From: Acidobacteriota bacterium
Lineage (GTDB): Bacteria; Acidobacteriota; Vicinamibacteria; Vicinamibacterales; Fen-181
Length of the DNA stretch: 55,970 bases
NCBI GenBank assembly: GCA_017883185.1
Contig: JADGOB010000010.1
Span: forward strand, 1-55,970
Direction: 5' to 3'
Shown here: positions 18,225-27,324 of the stretch, one piece after another
Layout of the letters: each line of letters opens with the position of its first letter
Position numbering within the stretch: the stretch's first letter is position 1
Notes under the pieces: model-generated
Database searches by the model: none
What the model saw: only the letters and a program-made list of their open reading frames with translations
What the model was told of the DNA's origin: nothing
Translations under genes and position numbers: made by a program

Positions 18225-19475
18225 ATGACCGCACCAGCACCCGCCGCCGCCGTAGCCACGCGTTTTCCGGTTCGTATCTGGCTGATTTCTTTGGCCGGGT
18301 GGATGTTCGACTTCTACGACCTGGTGCTCTTCTCGTTCCTGCTCGTGCCGATTGGGCACGAGTTGGCACTGACGCCCGGCCAGGAAGCCACGCTGCTGGG
18401 CGTGGCGCTGGGAGGGTCCGGCATCGGCGGCATCGTGTTCGGCTACCTCTCGGACCGGTTCGGCCGGCGGCAGGTGATGACGTGGACGATCCTGCTGTAC
18501 TCGGTCGGCACCGGTCTCACCGGGTTTGCGACCGGCTTCTGGAGCGTCCTCGGGTTCCGGCTGCTGACCGGTCTTGGCGTGGGTGGCGAGTGGGCGGTGG
18601 GCCACGCCCTGCTTGCCGAGTCCGCGCCGCCGCACATGCGCGGCCGCGCCTCGGCGCTGCTGCAGGCCGGGGAGCCGATCGGCGTGGGCCTGGCCGCGAT
18701 CATGGGGTTCCTGGTGGCGCCAGCTATCGGCTGGCGCGCCGTGTTCTTCGTGTCCGCGGCCTCGGGGCTGGTCGCGTTCGTCGTCCGGACGCACCTGCCC
18801 GAATCGCACCTGTGGGAGAGCCAGCGCGAGGAGCGGCTGTCGCCGCTGCAGGCGTTGACGCTGATCGTTCGCTATCGGCTGGTCGGCGCCACGTTGAAAG
18901 GGTTCGTGCTGGCCGTCCTGAAGCTGGGCACCTACTGGACCTGCTACACGTGGCTGCCCAAGTTCCTTCAGACCCAGATGCATCAGCCGATCGGTCGCTC
19001 GGCGCTCTGGATGCTGACGGCGCAGTTGGGGCAGTTCACGGGGATGCTGCTGTTCGGGTACCTGGCCGACCGCCACGGCCGACGGCTGCTGTTCACCCTC
19101 TACTCGCTGCTGACCGCGGCGTCGCTCTATCCGCTGGCGTTCCACTGGCAGGAGTTGCTGCTGCACCCGTGGCTGTTCTGGGGCGCGTTCCTAGGGCTGG
19201 GCCTCGGGTCGGGTTGCACCGCCGGCTTTGGGGCGCTGCTCGCCGAGCTGTTCCCGACCGATATCCGCAACTTCGCGATGGGGACGACCTACAACACCGC
19301 GCGCGGCGTGCAGTTCTTCGCGCCCTTCCTGGTGAGTTTCTTCGTGGCGTCGCACGGCCTCGCTGGAGGCCTGGGGGTTCCGTTCACGCTGGCGTTGGCC
19401 ACGGCGACCTGGGTGTGGACGCTGCCGGAGACGCGCCACCGCGATCTGTCGGCGGTGGTTTCGAAGGGGCGCTGA
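18225..19475 (+). CDS. MFS transporter, metabolite:H+ symporter type
   Basis: A 416-residue inner-membrane protein with 12 predicted helices. The loop between helices 2 and 3 reads GYLSDRFGRRQVM, the classic MFS motif, and helix 4-5 has GLGVGGEWAVGHALLAE, characteristic of the sialate, aromatic-acid and metabolite:H+ symporters. A second MFS loop, GYLADRHGRRLLF, opens the C-terminal half. I start at the ATG at 18225 (MTAPAPAAA), with GGAGGAG about 11 bases upstream. An in-frame ATG at 18192 is possible but less likely. The substrate is unknown. It converges on the hydrogenase maturation protease with a 21-base gap. Confidence 0.87.
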   Translation: MTAPAPAAAVATRFPVRIWLISLAGWMFDFYDLVLFSFLLVPIGHELALTPGQEATLLGVALGGSGIGGIVFGYLSDRFGRRQVMTWTILLYSVGTGLTGFATGFWSVLGFRLLTGLGVGGEWAVGHALLAESAPPHMRGRASALLQAGEPIGVGLAAIMGFLVAPAIGWRAVFFVSAASGLVAFVVRTHLPESHLWESQREERLSPLQALTLIVRYRLVGATLKGFVLAVLKLGTYWTCYTWLPKFLQTQMHQPIGRSALWMLTAQLGQFTGMLLFGYLADRHGRRLLFTLYSLLTAASLYPLAFHWQELLLHPWLFWGAFLGLGLGSGCTAGFGALLAELFPTDIRNFAMGTTYNTARGVQFFAPFLVSFFVASHGLAGGLGVPFTLALATATWVWTLPETRHRDLSAVVSKGR

Positions 19476-19496
19476 GGCGCGGTGCGCGGCCGCACG

Positions 19497-19997
19497 TCAG
19501 CGCGCGGGCTGCTGGGAGAGCCAGGTCGACAACTGATCGGCCAGCTTCCCGACGGCCGCAGCGACCGCGGGAGAGAGACCCTGGCCCATTTCGAGCGTGG
19601 CCGGCTGCACGCCAATCAGGGCGACGCGACACCCGAGATCGGACGAGAGGAAACTGGCGAGGACGGAGGGGGGCAGCGTGTGGGTGGACGCGCTCATCCC
19701 GTCGGCGTCGTGCCAGTCGATCCAGGCGAGCGTTCCCGCTGGCTGTTCCTGGTGCGCCGCGTCGATCTCGAGGACGAGATCGGGGCGGAAGCGCCGCAAC
19801 GGCCCGGTGAAGTTCTCCGGCGCCGTGCCGCCGTCGATCAGTAGCACGCCCGGCGTGGCCGCCATGCGCGCCGACAGTTCTCTCACGACGTACACGCCGG
19901 CGCCATCGTCGCCGTTCATGTCATTACCGACGCCGAGCACCGCGATGCGTGCCGGACGCGGATTGGGAAAGAGCAGTGTGCCCACGCGGTCAGCCAC
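19497..19997 (-). CDS. [NiFe]-hydrogenase maturation endopeptidase (HycI/HyaD family)
   Basis: A 166-residue cytoplasmic protease and the last gene of the hydrogenase operon. It should remove the C-terminal tail of the large subunit after nickel insertion. The family pattern GVGNDMNGDDGAGV is at residues 22-35. Likely nickel-sensing ligands are Asp26, Asp79 (LEIDAAH) and His106 (STHTLPP), the spacing seen in HybD and HycI. It lies 36 bases downstream of the NuoI-like gene. Its presence supports the view that the large subunit encoded at 21423-22607, which carries a 27-residue tail after its last CxxC motif, receives a nickel centre. Confidence 0.9.
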   Translation of the reverse strand: MADRVGTLLFPNPRPARIAVLGVGNDMNGDDGAGVYVVRELSARMAATPGVLLIDGGTAPENFTGPLRRFRPDLVLEIDAAHQEQPAGTLAWIDWHDADGMSASTHTLPPSVLASFLSSDLGCRVALIGVQPATLEMGQGLSPAVAAAVGKLADQLSTWLSQQPAR

Positions 19998-20033
19998 AGG
20001 GACCTGGGAAAACAGAATTCAGATGTCAGCTGG

Positions 20034-20477
20034 CTACGTCGTCGCCGGCGCCACCGGAACCACCGGCGCTGCGCCCGGCTTGCACGTCACCTGGTTGAGC
20101 AGAGCCTGGATGTCTTCTTCGCGGCCGAAGGAGACGAGGAACGCTTCCTTGCTCAAGGCCGCCAGTTCCCACTGCTCGTGCGACATGCCGAGGGCGTCGA
20201 AGTTGCAGCTCACCACGCACTGCGCGCAGTAGGTGCAGCGGTCGGTGTGGAAGCGCATCACGAAGCGCTTGGCGACCTTGTCCACCACCATGATCTCGAT
20301 GCCGTTGGCGGGGCAGTCGCGCACGCAAATCTTGCAGCCGGTGCACTTGGCCGGGTCGAAGGTGAGTTGCCCTCGCAGGCGTTCGGGCGCGGCTTTTCGT
20401 TCGAACGGGTAGCGCTCGGTCACCGGCCGCTTGAACAGCGACCGGGAGATATCGCCAAGCATGGCGCCGATTCTCAT
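20034..20477 (-). CDS. group 4 hydrogenase ferredoxin-like subunit (NuoI/MbhN/EchF-like)
   Basis: A 147-residue peripheral subunit with two [4Fe-4S] clusters, ligated by Cys45, 48, 51, 55 (CTGCKICVRDCP) and Cys81, 84, 87, 91 (CTYCAQCVVSC). It is expected to pass electrons from a soluble donor such as ferredoxin to the NuoB-like subunit. No NuoE, F or G homologue is in the operon, so NADH is unlikely as the direct donor. A Pro/Ala/Val-rich tail ends the protein. It follows the NuoH-like gene after 31 bases. Confidence 0.92.
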   Translation of the reverse strand: MRIGAMLGDISRSLFKRPVTERYPFERKAAPERLRGQLTFDPAKCTGCKICVRDCPANGIEIMVVDKVAKRFVMRFHTDRCTYCAQCVVSCNFDALGMSHEQWELAALSKEAFLVSFGREEDIQALLNQVTCKPGAAPVVPVAPATT

Positions 20478-20508
20478 GTCACTCTCCAGTCAACGGGGTC
20501 GGGATCCC

Positions 20509-21426
20509 CTATCTCATGAACACCAGCAGGAACAACTGCGCCAGCGCCAGCAGGATGCCGATCCGCCACCACATGCCGACCGTCTGGTCGATGCGCAGGC
20601 GGCAGAACAGCGACTGCAGGGCCGCCGTGACGAGCAGCAGGCCTCCGGTCTTCAGCATGAACTCGATCGGGTTGGCGAGCCCGCCGAGGTAGAAGGCAGC
20701 CATCAACGTGAGACCGACGAGCAGCTCCACGTCCCGGCCGATTCGGAACAGCGCCCATCCGCGGCCGCTGTACTCGGTCATCGGGCCGGCCACGATTTCC
20801 GTTTCCGCCTCGGGTGAGTCGAACGGCGGCAGTTCGAGCTTGCCCATCAAGCCCACGAGCGCGACCAGGAAGCCGACCGGCTGCGTGAGGACCAGCCACC
20901 AGTGCCCCTGCGCGTAGGCGTCGACCTGGCTGATCTGCCAGCTGCCGGCGGCGATCGCCGGGCCGAGCAGGGCCATCAGAAACGGCGCTTCGTAGGAGAA
21001 CAGCTGCGTGAGCGCGCGGGTCGCGCCGATGAGGGAGAACCGGTCGAGGGTGTTCGCGCCGGCCAGCCCCATCGAGAGCGTCATCAGGCTGAGCAGGTAG
21101 AGCGTCACGATCAGGTCGCCGGTGAAGCTGTAGGACGGCGCAATGCCGGCCATCGGCACATAGAGGGCCGCGGTGAGCGTCCCGACGAGCGCCACGACGG
21201 GCAGGCCGTGAAAGAGCACGGGGTTCACGCCGTCGGGGACGATCTCCTCCTTGGCGAGCAGCTTGACCACGTCGGCCACGGGCTGGAACCAGCGTGGCCC
21301 GATGCGGTTCTGGAACCGGGCCACCAGCTTCCGGTCGGCCCATTCATACACCGTCCCGGCAGACAGGAGGAACAGCCCTCCCGGGAAGAGCAGTAGCGCG
21401 ACAAGGGGTGGCAGCTCGATGTTCAT
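20509..21426 (-). CDS. group 4 hydrogenase membrane subunit (NuoH/MbhM/HyfC-like)
   Basis: A 305-residue inner-membrane protein with about eight helices. It carries the segment ADRKLVARFQNRIGPRW near the N-terminus and LPPFDSPEAETEIVAGPMTEYSG, the acidic loop that joins the catalytic and proton-translocating arms in complex I-like enzymes. The ATG at 21424-21426 overlaps the stop codon of the large-subunit gene (ATGA), indicating translational coupling. The ORF extends upstream to 21609 only as an out-of-frame shadow of that gene. Confidence 0.94.
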   Translation of the reverse strand: MNIELPPLVALLLFPGGLFLLSAGTVYEWADRKLVARFQNRIGPRWFQPVADVVKLLAKEEIVPDGVNPVLFHGLPVVALVGTLTAALYVPMAGIAPSYSFTGDLIVTLYLLSLMTLSMGLAGANTLDRFSLIGATRALTQLFSYEAPFLMALLGPAIAAGSWQISQVDAYAQGHWWLVLTQPVGFLVALVGLMGKLELPPFDSPEAETEIVAGPMTEYSGRGWALFRIGRDVELLVGLTLMAAFYLGGLANPIEFMLKTGGLLLVTAALQSLFCRLRIDQTVGMWWRIGILLALAQLFLLVFMR

Positions 21427-22607
21427 CGGTAGTACTCGATTCCGTATTGACGCAGCTTGGCCCACGTCCATGTTTCCGCAGTGCTGCGCCGCCGGACCGT
21501 CACCAGGCGGTCGTTGCAGGAGAAGCACGGGTCGATGCCGGCGATCAGCATCGGCACGTCCGCCAGCTTGTGCCCGGGCGCCGTGGCCAGCACCGAGCCC
21601 CAGTTGCACAGGCTGGGCGTGCGGACCTTCACGCGGTCCGGGTTCGGGCCGCCCGCGCTCTTCAGGAAATAGAACAGCTCGCCGCGCGGCGCTTCGACGC
21701 GGCTGACGGTCTCACCCGGCGGGACCCTCGGTTTCACGCGCACCGCCAGGTCGCCGGCCGGCAGCTTGTCGAGGATCTCGCGGATGACCCGGTAGCTCTC
21801 GAACAGCTCCTGGATGCGGACGACGAACTTCGCCTCGAGGTCGCCGGCCGTGGCGGTGATCGTCTTGACTGGGAAGTCCGGGTAGGCGGCGTAGGGTGAG
21901 TCGACGCGGATATCGCGCGGCACGCCGGACGCGCGCGCCGTCGGCCCGACCGTCCCGAGGGTCTCGGCCTCGAGGAACGTCATCTTGCCCACGTTGCGCG
22001 TGCGCCCGATCAGCGTCTCGTCGGTTGTCACCACTTTCAGATAGTGATGCGTGCGCGGCTCGAGGAAGTCGACCGCGCGGCGGATGGCGTCTGCCTGCGT
22101 GTCGTCCACGTCGAACTTCACGCCGCCGAGGACGTTGCACGAGTAGTTGACGCGGTTGCCCGTCAGCCCCTCGAGGACGTCCATGATCATCTCGCGGTCG
22201 CGCCACGAGTACATGAACAGGGTGTCGAAGCCTCCCTCGTGGGCGGCGACGCCCAGCCAGAGCAGGTGGCTGTGCACGCGCTCGAGCTCCGCCACCAGCA
22301 CGCGGATCGCCTGGGCGCGGGGCGGCGCCTGCACGCCGGCCAGCGCCTCGACGCCGAGCGCGTAGGCCGTGGCATGCACGTGCGAGCAGATCCCGCAGAT
22401 CCGCTCCAGCATGTACATGGCCTGCGCCCAGTTCCGTTGTTCAACGCCCTTCTCGATCCCGCGGTGGACGTAGCCCAGGCGCACGGTCGCGGCGGTCACG
22501 ATTTCGCCGTCCACGGTGATCTCGAAGTGGCCAGGCTCCTTCAGGGCCGGGTGTTGCGGCCCGATCGGGACGACGAAGGTCTTGCGGGGTTCCTGCTGAG
22601 TGTCCAT
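21423..22607 (-). CDS. group 4 [NiFe]-hydrogenase catalytic large subunit
   Basis: A 394-residue homologue of NuoD, MbhL and HycE. Both nickel-binding motifs are intact: RICGICSHVHA with Cys71 and Cys74, and DPCFSCNDR with Cys361 and Cys364. Complex I NuoD proteins lack these cysteines, so this subunit should carry a NiFe(CN)2CO site and turn over hydrogen. Twenty-seven residues follow Arg367, a tail of the kind removed by HycI-type proteases, one of which is encoded in the operon. The ATG at 22605-22607 has AAGAGAGA upstream. The hypABCDEF assembly genes are not in the window. Confidence 0.95.
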   Translation of the reverse strand: MDTQQEPRKTFVVPIGPQHPALKEPGHFEITVDGEIVTAATVRLGYVHRGIEKGVEQRNWAQAMYMLERICGICSHVHATAYALGVEALAGVQAPPRAQAIRVLVAELERVHSHLLWLGVAAHEGGFDTLFMYSWRDREMIMDVLEGLTGNRVNYSCNVLGGVKFDVDDTQADAIRRAVDFLEPRTHHYLKVVTTDETLIGRTRNVGKMTFLEAETLGTVGPTARASGVPRDIRVDSPYAAYPDFPVKTITATAGDLEAKFVVRIQELFESYRVIREILDKLPAGDLAVRVKPRVPPGETVSRVEAPRGELFYFLKSAGGPNPDRVKVRTPSLCNWGSVLATAPGHKLADVPMLIAGIDPCFSCNDRLVTVRRRSTAETWTWAKLRQYGIEYYR

Positions 22608-22652
22608 CGCATCTCTCTTTCGCAATCTCTGGCAAGCCGACGGCCCGCCCAT

Positions 22653-23174
22653 CTACACCGCTCTGTTGAGACCCTTGAACGACTTCCGCAAGGGATAGGT
22701 GTGGTCCGGCCAATCGTCGGGCAGCAGCAGGCGCCCGGTGTCCGGAGTCCCTTCGACGATGATCCCGAACATCTCGTGCAACTCGCGCTCGTAGAGCGTG
22801 GCCGACGGAATGATCGAGCAGATGCTCGGCACCCTGGCGTCGTGATACGTCACGCTCACGCGCAAGGTGGCCACCAGGGCCCCGTTCACGAACTGATAGA
22901 GCGCCTCCAGCCGGTCTTCGATCGGGCCGACCGGTTCGGCCGGAGGCTCAGCCGGCTTGGCCCCGGGCTTGGGCTTCGGCCACGGGTGGTCGAGGCCGGT
23001 GATGGCCGCGAGGTAGCCCCAGCGCGCATCGACGAGGGCCTTCACCGCGGCCGGCAAGTCCGCGCGCCGGATGACGACGTCGATGCGCGACACTTCACGC
23101 GACGGCGCGCCGACGGTAAACGGTTTCAGCAGCGTTTCTGCCGCGACGACGGTCTGTTCGAGGTCCATAGCCAT
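22653..23174 (-). CDS. group 4 hydrogenase NuoC/MbhK-like subunit
   Basis: A 173-residue hydrophilic subunit of the catalytic arm. The C-terminal YERELHEMFGIIVEGTPD and the basic YPLRKSFKG ending are typical of the 30-kDa subunit family (NuoC, HycE N-terminal part). A Pro/Lys-rich linker around residues 65-85 (PWPKPKPGAKPAEPPAEP) separates the two halves and is longer than usual. It is a separate gene here, not fused to the large subunit as in formate hydrogenlyase. Confidence 0.9.
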   Translation of the reverse strand: MAMDLEQTVVAAETLLKPFTVGAPSREVSRIDVVIRRADLPAAVKALVDARWGYLAAITGLDHPWPKPKPGAKPAEPPAEPVGPIEDRLEALYQFVNGALVATLRVSVTYHDARVPSICSIIPSATLYERELHEMFGIIVEGTPDTGRLLLPDDWPDHTYPLRKSFKGLNRAV

Positions 23175-23178
23175 CTCC

Positions 23179-23667
23179 TCACGCCACCGCTTCGGCGTCC
23201 GGGGCCTTGGGCGCCGGTTGCTTCAGGCTGTTCAGCAGCGCGACCACGCCGTAAATAATCGCCTCTGGCCTCGGCGGACACCCGGGCACGAACGCGTGGA
23301 CCGGGATCACGTCCGCCAGGTTCCCGACGATGTTGTAGCAGCCCTGGAAGACGCCGCCAGAGATGCCGCAGGATCCGACCGCGACGACGAACTTCGGGTC
23401 GGGCATCTGCTCGTAGATGCGAACGAGCCGGTCCCTGGCCTGCCGCGTCACCGGCCCGGTGCAGATCAGCACGTCGGCATGACGAGGGCTGCCCTGGAGC
23501 TTGATGCCAAAGCGCTCGATGTCATACCTGGGGGTCAGCGTGGCCAGGATCTCGATGTCGCAGCCGTTGCACGACCCGCTGTTGAAGTGGATGGCAAACG
23601 GCGAGTTGACCCGCGCCCACGTCCTGAGCGGGTTCATGATCGCCTGGAGCAGCGACTGGTTACCCAT
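23179..23667 (-). CDS. group 4 hydrogenase small subunit (NuoB/MbhJ-like)
   Basis: A 162-residue subunit holding the proximal [4Fe-4S] cluster beside the nickel site. Likely ligands are Cys33 and Cys36 (SCNGCDIE), Cys100 (GSCGIS) and Cys130 (PGCPPRPE). The CxxC form of the first pair is the group 4 hydrogenase and Ech type, unlike the adjacent CC pair of complex I NuoB, which is a second line of evidence against complex I. The NuoC-like gene begins four bases after its stop. Confidence 0.94.
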   Translation of the reverse strand: MGNQSLLQAIMNPLRTWARVNSPFAIHFNSGSCNGCDIEILATLTPRYDIERFGIKLQGSPRHADVLICTGPVTRQARDRLVRIYEQMPDPKFVVAVGSCGISGGVFQGCYNIVGNLADVIPVHAFVPGCPPRPEAIIYGVVALLNSLKQPAPKAPDAEAVA

Positions 23668-23676
23668 ACAACGCTC

Positions 23677-23988
23677 CTATCCGAGAATCAGCGCCACGAG
23701 CGCGATGAAGAGCCCGACCAGATACACCGCGGCGGGCATCGGGAGACTGCCGATCCCAAGCACCAGCATGGCGAGGTGCACCACGGCGAAGAACAACGCG
23801 ATCAGGAAGAAGGGCTGGTAGCCCGGCGCCGCCTCGAAGGTCGGCGACGCCTCGCCGCTGCCGTACACGCTCGACTTGACCGCGTTCGCATTGGCCGGCC
23901 CCGCGAGCAGGCGACCAAGGCCGAGGAGCACCAGCACCAGCGGGACATACGCGAGGAACGCGACCGGGGGTGAAAGTAGCAGGTCCAT
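23677..23988 (-). CDS. NuoA-like membrane subunit of the hydrogenase complex
   Basis: A 103-residue membrane protein with three helices, in the size and layout of NuoA/ND3. The loop after helix 1 reads KSSVYGSGEASP, comparable to the KxxxYECGxxP loop of NuoA but with the cysteine replaced. Helix 2 (FFLIALFFAVVHLAMLVL) lacks the acidic pair of NuoA. The ATG at 23986-23988 has GAGGAG just upstream. A free-standing NuoA-like gene is not part of the usual Ech, Hyf or Hyc sets, so this call rests on position, size and the loop and deserves a structural check. Confidence 0.75.
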   Translation of the reverse strand: MDLLLSPPVAFLAYVPLVLVLLGLGRLLAGPANANAVKSSVYGSGEASPTFEAAPGYQPFFLIALFFAVVHLAMLVLGIGSLPMPAAVYLVGLFIALVALILG

Positions 23989-24031
23989 GATCTCCTCACA
24001 AGTAGGGGCGGGTTTCAAATCCGCCCCCACG

Positions 24032-25561
24032 CTAGAACTGCGCCAGCGCCGCGCCGCTGCTGAAGATCGACACCAGGTGCACCGCCGCCGGGTGCGTGAT
24101 GAAGTCCACCAGGCCCGGCCAGAACCCGAGCACAACCACGAGCAGCGTCAGCACCGCCAGCGGGGCGCCCATCAGGAACGACACCGGGCGCCCGGCTGCC
24201 ACCGCGGCCGAGGGTTCGTGCCGGTACATCCGGTTCACGAGCGGCGCGTAGTAGGCGAGCGACAACACGCTGTTGACCGCCGCGAAGATGACGAGCAGCT
24301 CGACGCCCGTGCTCCGGGTCTCGAAACCCGCCACGAAGATCTGCCACTTGGACATGAACCCGGAGAGCGGCGGCAGGCCACCGAGGGCCAGCACCGCGAC
24401 GCTCAGCGCAAACGCGGTCATCGGATACCGGTTTCCGGCACCGTTCAGGTCGTCCACCGTCAGGGGGGCGTGGCTGCCGCGGGCCACGTGCAGCGAGTAG
24501 AGCAGCGCACCAGCCGCCATGAAGGCGAGCCCCTTCATCAGCGCGTGGTTCAGCAGGTGGAAGAAGCCGCCGGCCGCGCCGTTCACGATGCCGTACCCGA
24601 CCGCCACACCGAAGCCGATGAGCATGTACCCCATGTGACTGACGCTCGAGTAGGCGAACAGGCGCTTCACCTGCGTCTGCCGCAGCGCCATCAGGTTTCC
24701 GACGATCATGTTCAACGCGCCGAACCCCAGGAGCAGGGCGCCCCAGGTCGCGGCGGCGGGCGCCAGGCAGCCGAGCGACCGGAGCATCGCCACCAGCCCG
24801 GCTTCGATGACGACGCCGGAGAGCATGGCGCTGATGCCGCTCGGCGCCTGCGAGTGGGCGTCGGGCAGCCACGTGTGCAGCGGGACCAGCGCCGTCTTCA
24901 CGCCGAAGCCGATCAAAAACAGCGCGCCGGCCGCCAGCAACTGCGGCGGCGTCGGCTGTGCCGCCGTCGCGGCCACCTGCTGCAGGTCGAGGGTGCCGGT
25001 CTGCGCGAACACGAACGCGATGCCGATCAGCACCAGCGCCGACCCGACCGCCGACTGCACCAGGTACTTCACCCCGGCTTCGAGCGCGCCCCGCTGCTCG
25101 CGGTAGAACGCCACCAGCAGGAACGAGGTGACGGTCATCGCCTCGAACCACACCCACAGGTTGAACAGGTCGTGCGCGCACCCGAGGCCGACCATCGTGG
25201 CGGCCATCGACACGAGCAGCGCGTAGTACTTCTCCTCGCCCTCTTCACCGCGCATGTACGGGATCGAGAAGATCGACACCAGGAAGGTGAGCGCCATCAC
25301 CGTGACCGCGACGACGAGGCCCACGCCGTCCATGCGCAGCGAGATGGCCCCGACCGACAACGACACCGGGCCGCCCGCGAGCACCGCCTCGCCGAGGAAC
25401 CAGAGCGGAACGCCGGTCACCGCCAGCGCCAGCACCGCCAGCCATCGGGCCGGGGCCGCGGTCGCCCCCAGGCGGAAGCTGATACGACCGGCCAGGTAGA
25501 TGACGGGCGACGCCACGAGGGGCAACAGGAGCAACCAGGTCAACGCCAATATCGGGTTCAT
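24032..25561 (-). CDS. antiporter-like subunit (NuoN/MrpD-like)
   Basis: A 509-residue inner-membrane protein with about 14 helices of the proton-conducting antiporter family. It carries the conserved Glu helix WVWFEAMTVTSFLL, the Lys helix FGVKTALVPLHTWLPDAHSQAP and the HALMKGLAFM helix, all associated with ion transfer. The ATG at 25559-25561 lies four bases after the stop of the NuoL-like gene. The ORF track-like extension further upstream overlaps that gene out of frame. It is one of two large antiporter-like subunits in the operon, so the complex is predicted to couple electron flow to H+ or Na+ pumping. Confidence 0.93.
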   Translation of the reverse strand: MNPILALTWLLLLPLVASPVIYLAGRISFRLGATAAPARWLAVLALAVTGVPLWFLGEAVLAGGPVSLSVGAISLRMDGVGLVVAVTVMALTFLVSIFSIPYMRGEEGEEKYYALLVSMAATMVGLGCAHDLFNLWVWFEAMTVTSFLLVAFYREQRGALEAGVKYLVQSAVGSALVLIGIAFVFAQTGTLDLQQVAATAAQPTPPQLLAAGALFLIGFGVKTALVPLHTWLPDAHSQAPSGISAMLSGVVIEAGLVAMLRSLGCLAPAAATWGALLLGFGALNMIVGNLMALRQTQVKRLFAYSSVSHMGYMLIGFGVAVGYGIVNGAAGGFFHLLNHALMKGLAFMAAGALLYSLHVARGSHAPLTVDDLNGAGNRYPMTAFALSVAVLALGGLPPLSGFMSKWQIFVAGFETRSTGVELLVIFAAVNSVLSLAYYAPLVNRMYRHEPSAAVAAGRPVSFLMGAPLAVLTLLVVVLGFWPGLVDFITHPAAVHLVSIFSSGAALAQF

Positions 25562-25565
25562 AAGA

Positions 25566-27320
25566 TCAGGCCCCACCGAGCGCCAGGATGGCCAGGACAA
25601 CGACCAGCCCGACGAGGATCGCCATGACATTCCAATTGAGCACTCCGTTGTGCGTCGTGCGGAGCGACTCGGCCGACGCCTCCGTCACGCTGACGACGGC
25701 GCGATTGATCGCCTCGAAACCGAAGCTGTTCGACGCCATGGTCCCGATCCCGCGAAGCGAGTGGGCGAGACCAGCCAATCGCGCGCGCTGCCACCAGGCG
25801 GCGAGGCCGAGCGCCACCACCGCGAGCGCCACGAATGTCGTCGGCGCCGTCGCGACCTGCAGCAAGAGGGCTCCCGTCGATTCGACGTCGTGACCCTCCG
25901 GCAGCGCCTTCCCGAGGAAATGGCCGAAGCTCCCCGCCAGCAGCCACGTCGTCAGCGTGCCGAGCGCCAGCGGCACCAGCGCGACCTTCATCGCCGGGCC
26001 CGCGTCGTGCACGTGCTGGCCGCTGCGCGGCTCGCCGTAGAACACCATCGTCAGGAACCGGAGCGTGTAGAGGGCCGTCAGCCCTGCGCCGACCAGCATG
26101 AACAGCCAGGCCCATAGCGGCCCGCCCTCGTGACCCGCCTCGAGCACCAGTTCCTTGCTCCAGAACCCGTTCAGGACGGGGATGCCCGCCAGCGCCAGCC
26201 CGCCGATGATCATCACCACCTTCACCAGCGGCATCTGCTTGCCGAGGCCGCCCATCTCGCGCATGTCGCGGGTGTGCACCGCGTGGATCACCGCGCCCGC
26301 CGACAGGAACAGCAGTGCCTTGAAGACCGCGTGCGAGAGGAGGTGGAACTGGCTGGCGAAGATGCCGCCCGCGCCAATCGCGTACACCATGTAGCCGAGC
26401 TGGCTGACGGTCGAATACGCCAGCACCCGCTTCAGGTCGTTGGAGACGAGGGCCATCACGGCCGCCATCAGCGCGGTGATGGCGCCGACCGAGACGACCG
26501 CGAGCTTCCAGTTCGGCACCGCCTCGAAGGCCGGGTAGAAGCGCGCGAGCAGGTACACGCCCGCGTTCACCATCGTCGCCGCGTGGATGAGCGCGCTGAC
26601 CGGGGTGGGCGCTTCCATCGCGTCCGGCAGCCAGGTCTGGAACGGGAACTGCGCCGACTTGGCCGCGGCCGCAACCAGGAAGCCGAACGCCATCAAGGCC
26701 AGCACGTTCGGCGGTAGCCTGTCGGCGCCGGCCAAGAACGTCGGCACGTCGTAGTTGCCCTGATACGCGTAGAGAAACAGCGCGCCGGCGAGCAGGCCGA
26801 TGCCGCCCACCTGCGTGATGATCAACGCCTCGATCCCCGCCGTCACCGCCTTCGGGTCGTCGTTGTAGAACGAGATGAGGGCGTACGAGCAGAGCGCCGT
26901 GATCTCCCAGAACACGAAAATCAGCAGGAGGTTGCTCGAGAGGACGAGGCCCACCATCGACCCGATGAAGAAGAGCACGTAGGCGTAGTAGCGGCCCAGC
27001 TGCTTCTCGCCCTTCATGTAGTCGACCGAGAAGACGACCGCCAGACAGCCGATCGTCGTCGCGACGACGGCCAGGAATACCGCCAGGCCGTCGGGCAGGA
27101 ACGTCACCTGGCCGAACGCCGAGCCGAGCGGGAAATCGAGGACGTTCACCTCGCTCCGCTGAGGAATCATGGCCAGCGCGGCCGCTGCGCCAGCGAGGGT
27201 GAACACCACCGCCAGCGCGTGCTGAAGTTGCGGTTGTCGGTCCCGGACCAGCCAGATCAGCACCGCGCCTGCCCACGGCAGGGCAATCGAGAGGATGGCA
27301 AGGGTTGAGATGTCCGGCAT
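25566..27320 (-). CDS. antiporter-like subunit (NuoL-like)
   Basis: A 584-residue membrane protein close in length to NuoL (about 610). It has DYMKGEKQLGRYYAYVLFF, the Glu helix IFVFWEITALCSYALI, the Lys segment AAAAKSAQFPFQTWLPDAM, and the HAVFKALLFL helix. The C-terminus contains a polar stretch of about 60 residues followed by a terminal transmembrane helix, which suggests that a lateral-helix-like extension is kept. It begins four bases after the NuoK-like stop. Together with the NuoN-like subunit it would form the ion-pumping arm. Confidence 0.94.
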   Translation of the reverse strand: MPDISTLAILSIALPWAGAVLIWLVRDRQPQLQHALAVVFTLAGAAAALAMIPQRSEVNVLDFPLGSAFGQVTFLPDGLAVFLAVVATTIGCLAVVFSVDYMKGEKQLGRYYAYVLFFIGSMVGLVLSSNLLLIFVFWEITALCSYALISFYNDDPKAVTAGIEALIITQVGGIGLLAGALFLYAYQGNYDVPTFLAGADRLPPNVLALMAFGFLVAAAAKSAQFPFQTWLPDAMEAPTPVSALIHAATMVNAGVYLLARFYPAFEAVPNWKLAVVSVGAITALMAAVMALVSNDLKRVLAYSTVSQLGYMVYAIGAGGIFASQFHLLSHAVFKALLFLSAGAVIHAVHTRDMREMGGLGKQMPLVKVVMIIGGLALAGIPVLNGFWSKELVLEAGHEGGPLWAWLFMLVGAGLTALYTLRFLTMVFYGEPRSGQHVHDAGPAMKVALVPLALGTLTTWLLAGSFGHFLGKALPEGHDVESTGALLLQVATAPTTFVALAVVALGLAAWWQRARLAGLAHSLRGIGTMASNSFGFEAINRAVVSVTEASAESLRTTHNGVLNWNVMAILVGLVVVLAILALGGA

Positions 27321-27324
27321 CGCA

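Noticed and set aside
24015-25181. Long minus-strand ORF of 388 codons within the NuoN-like gene
   Set aside because: It is an out-of-frame shadow rich in Arg, Ala and Gly with no hydrophobic pattern, while the NuoN-like frame is conserved.
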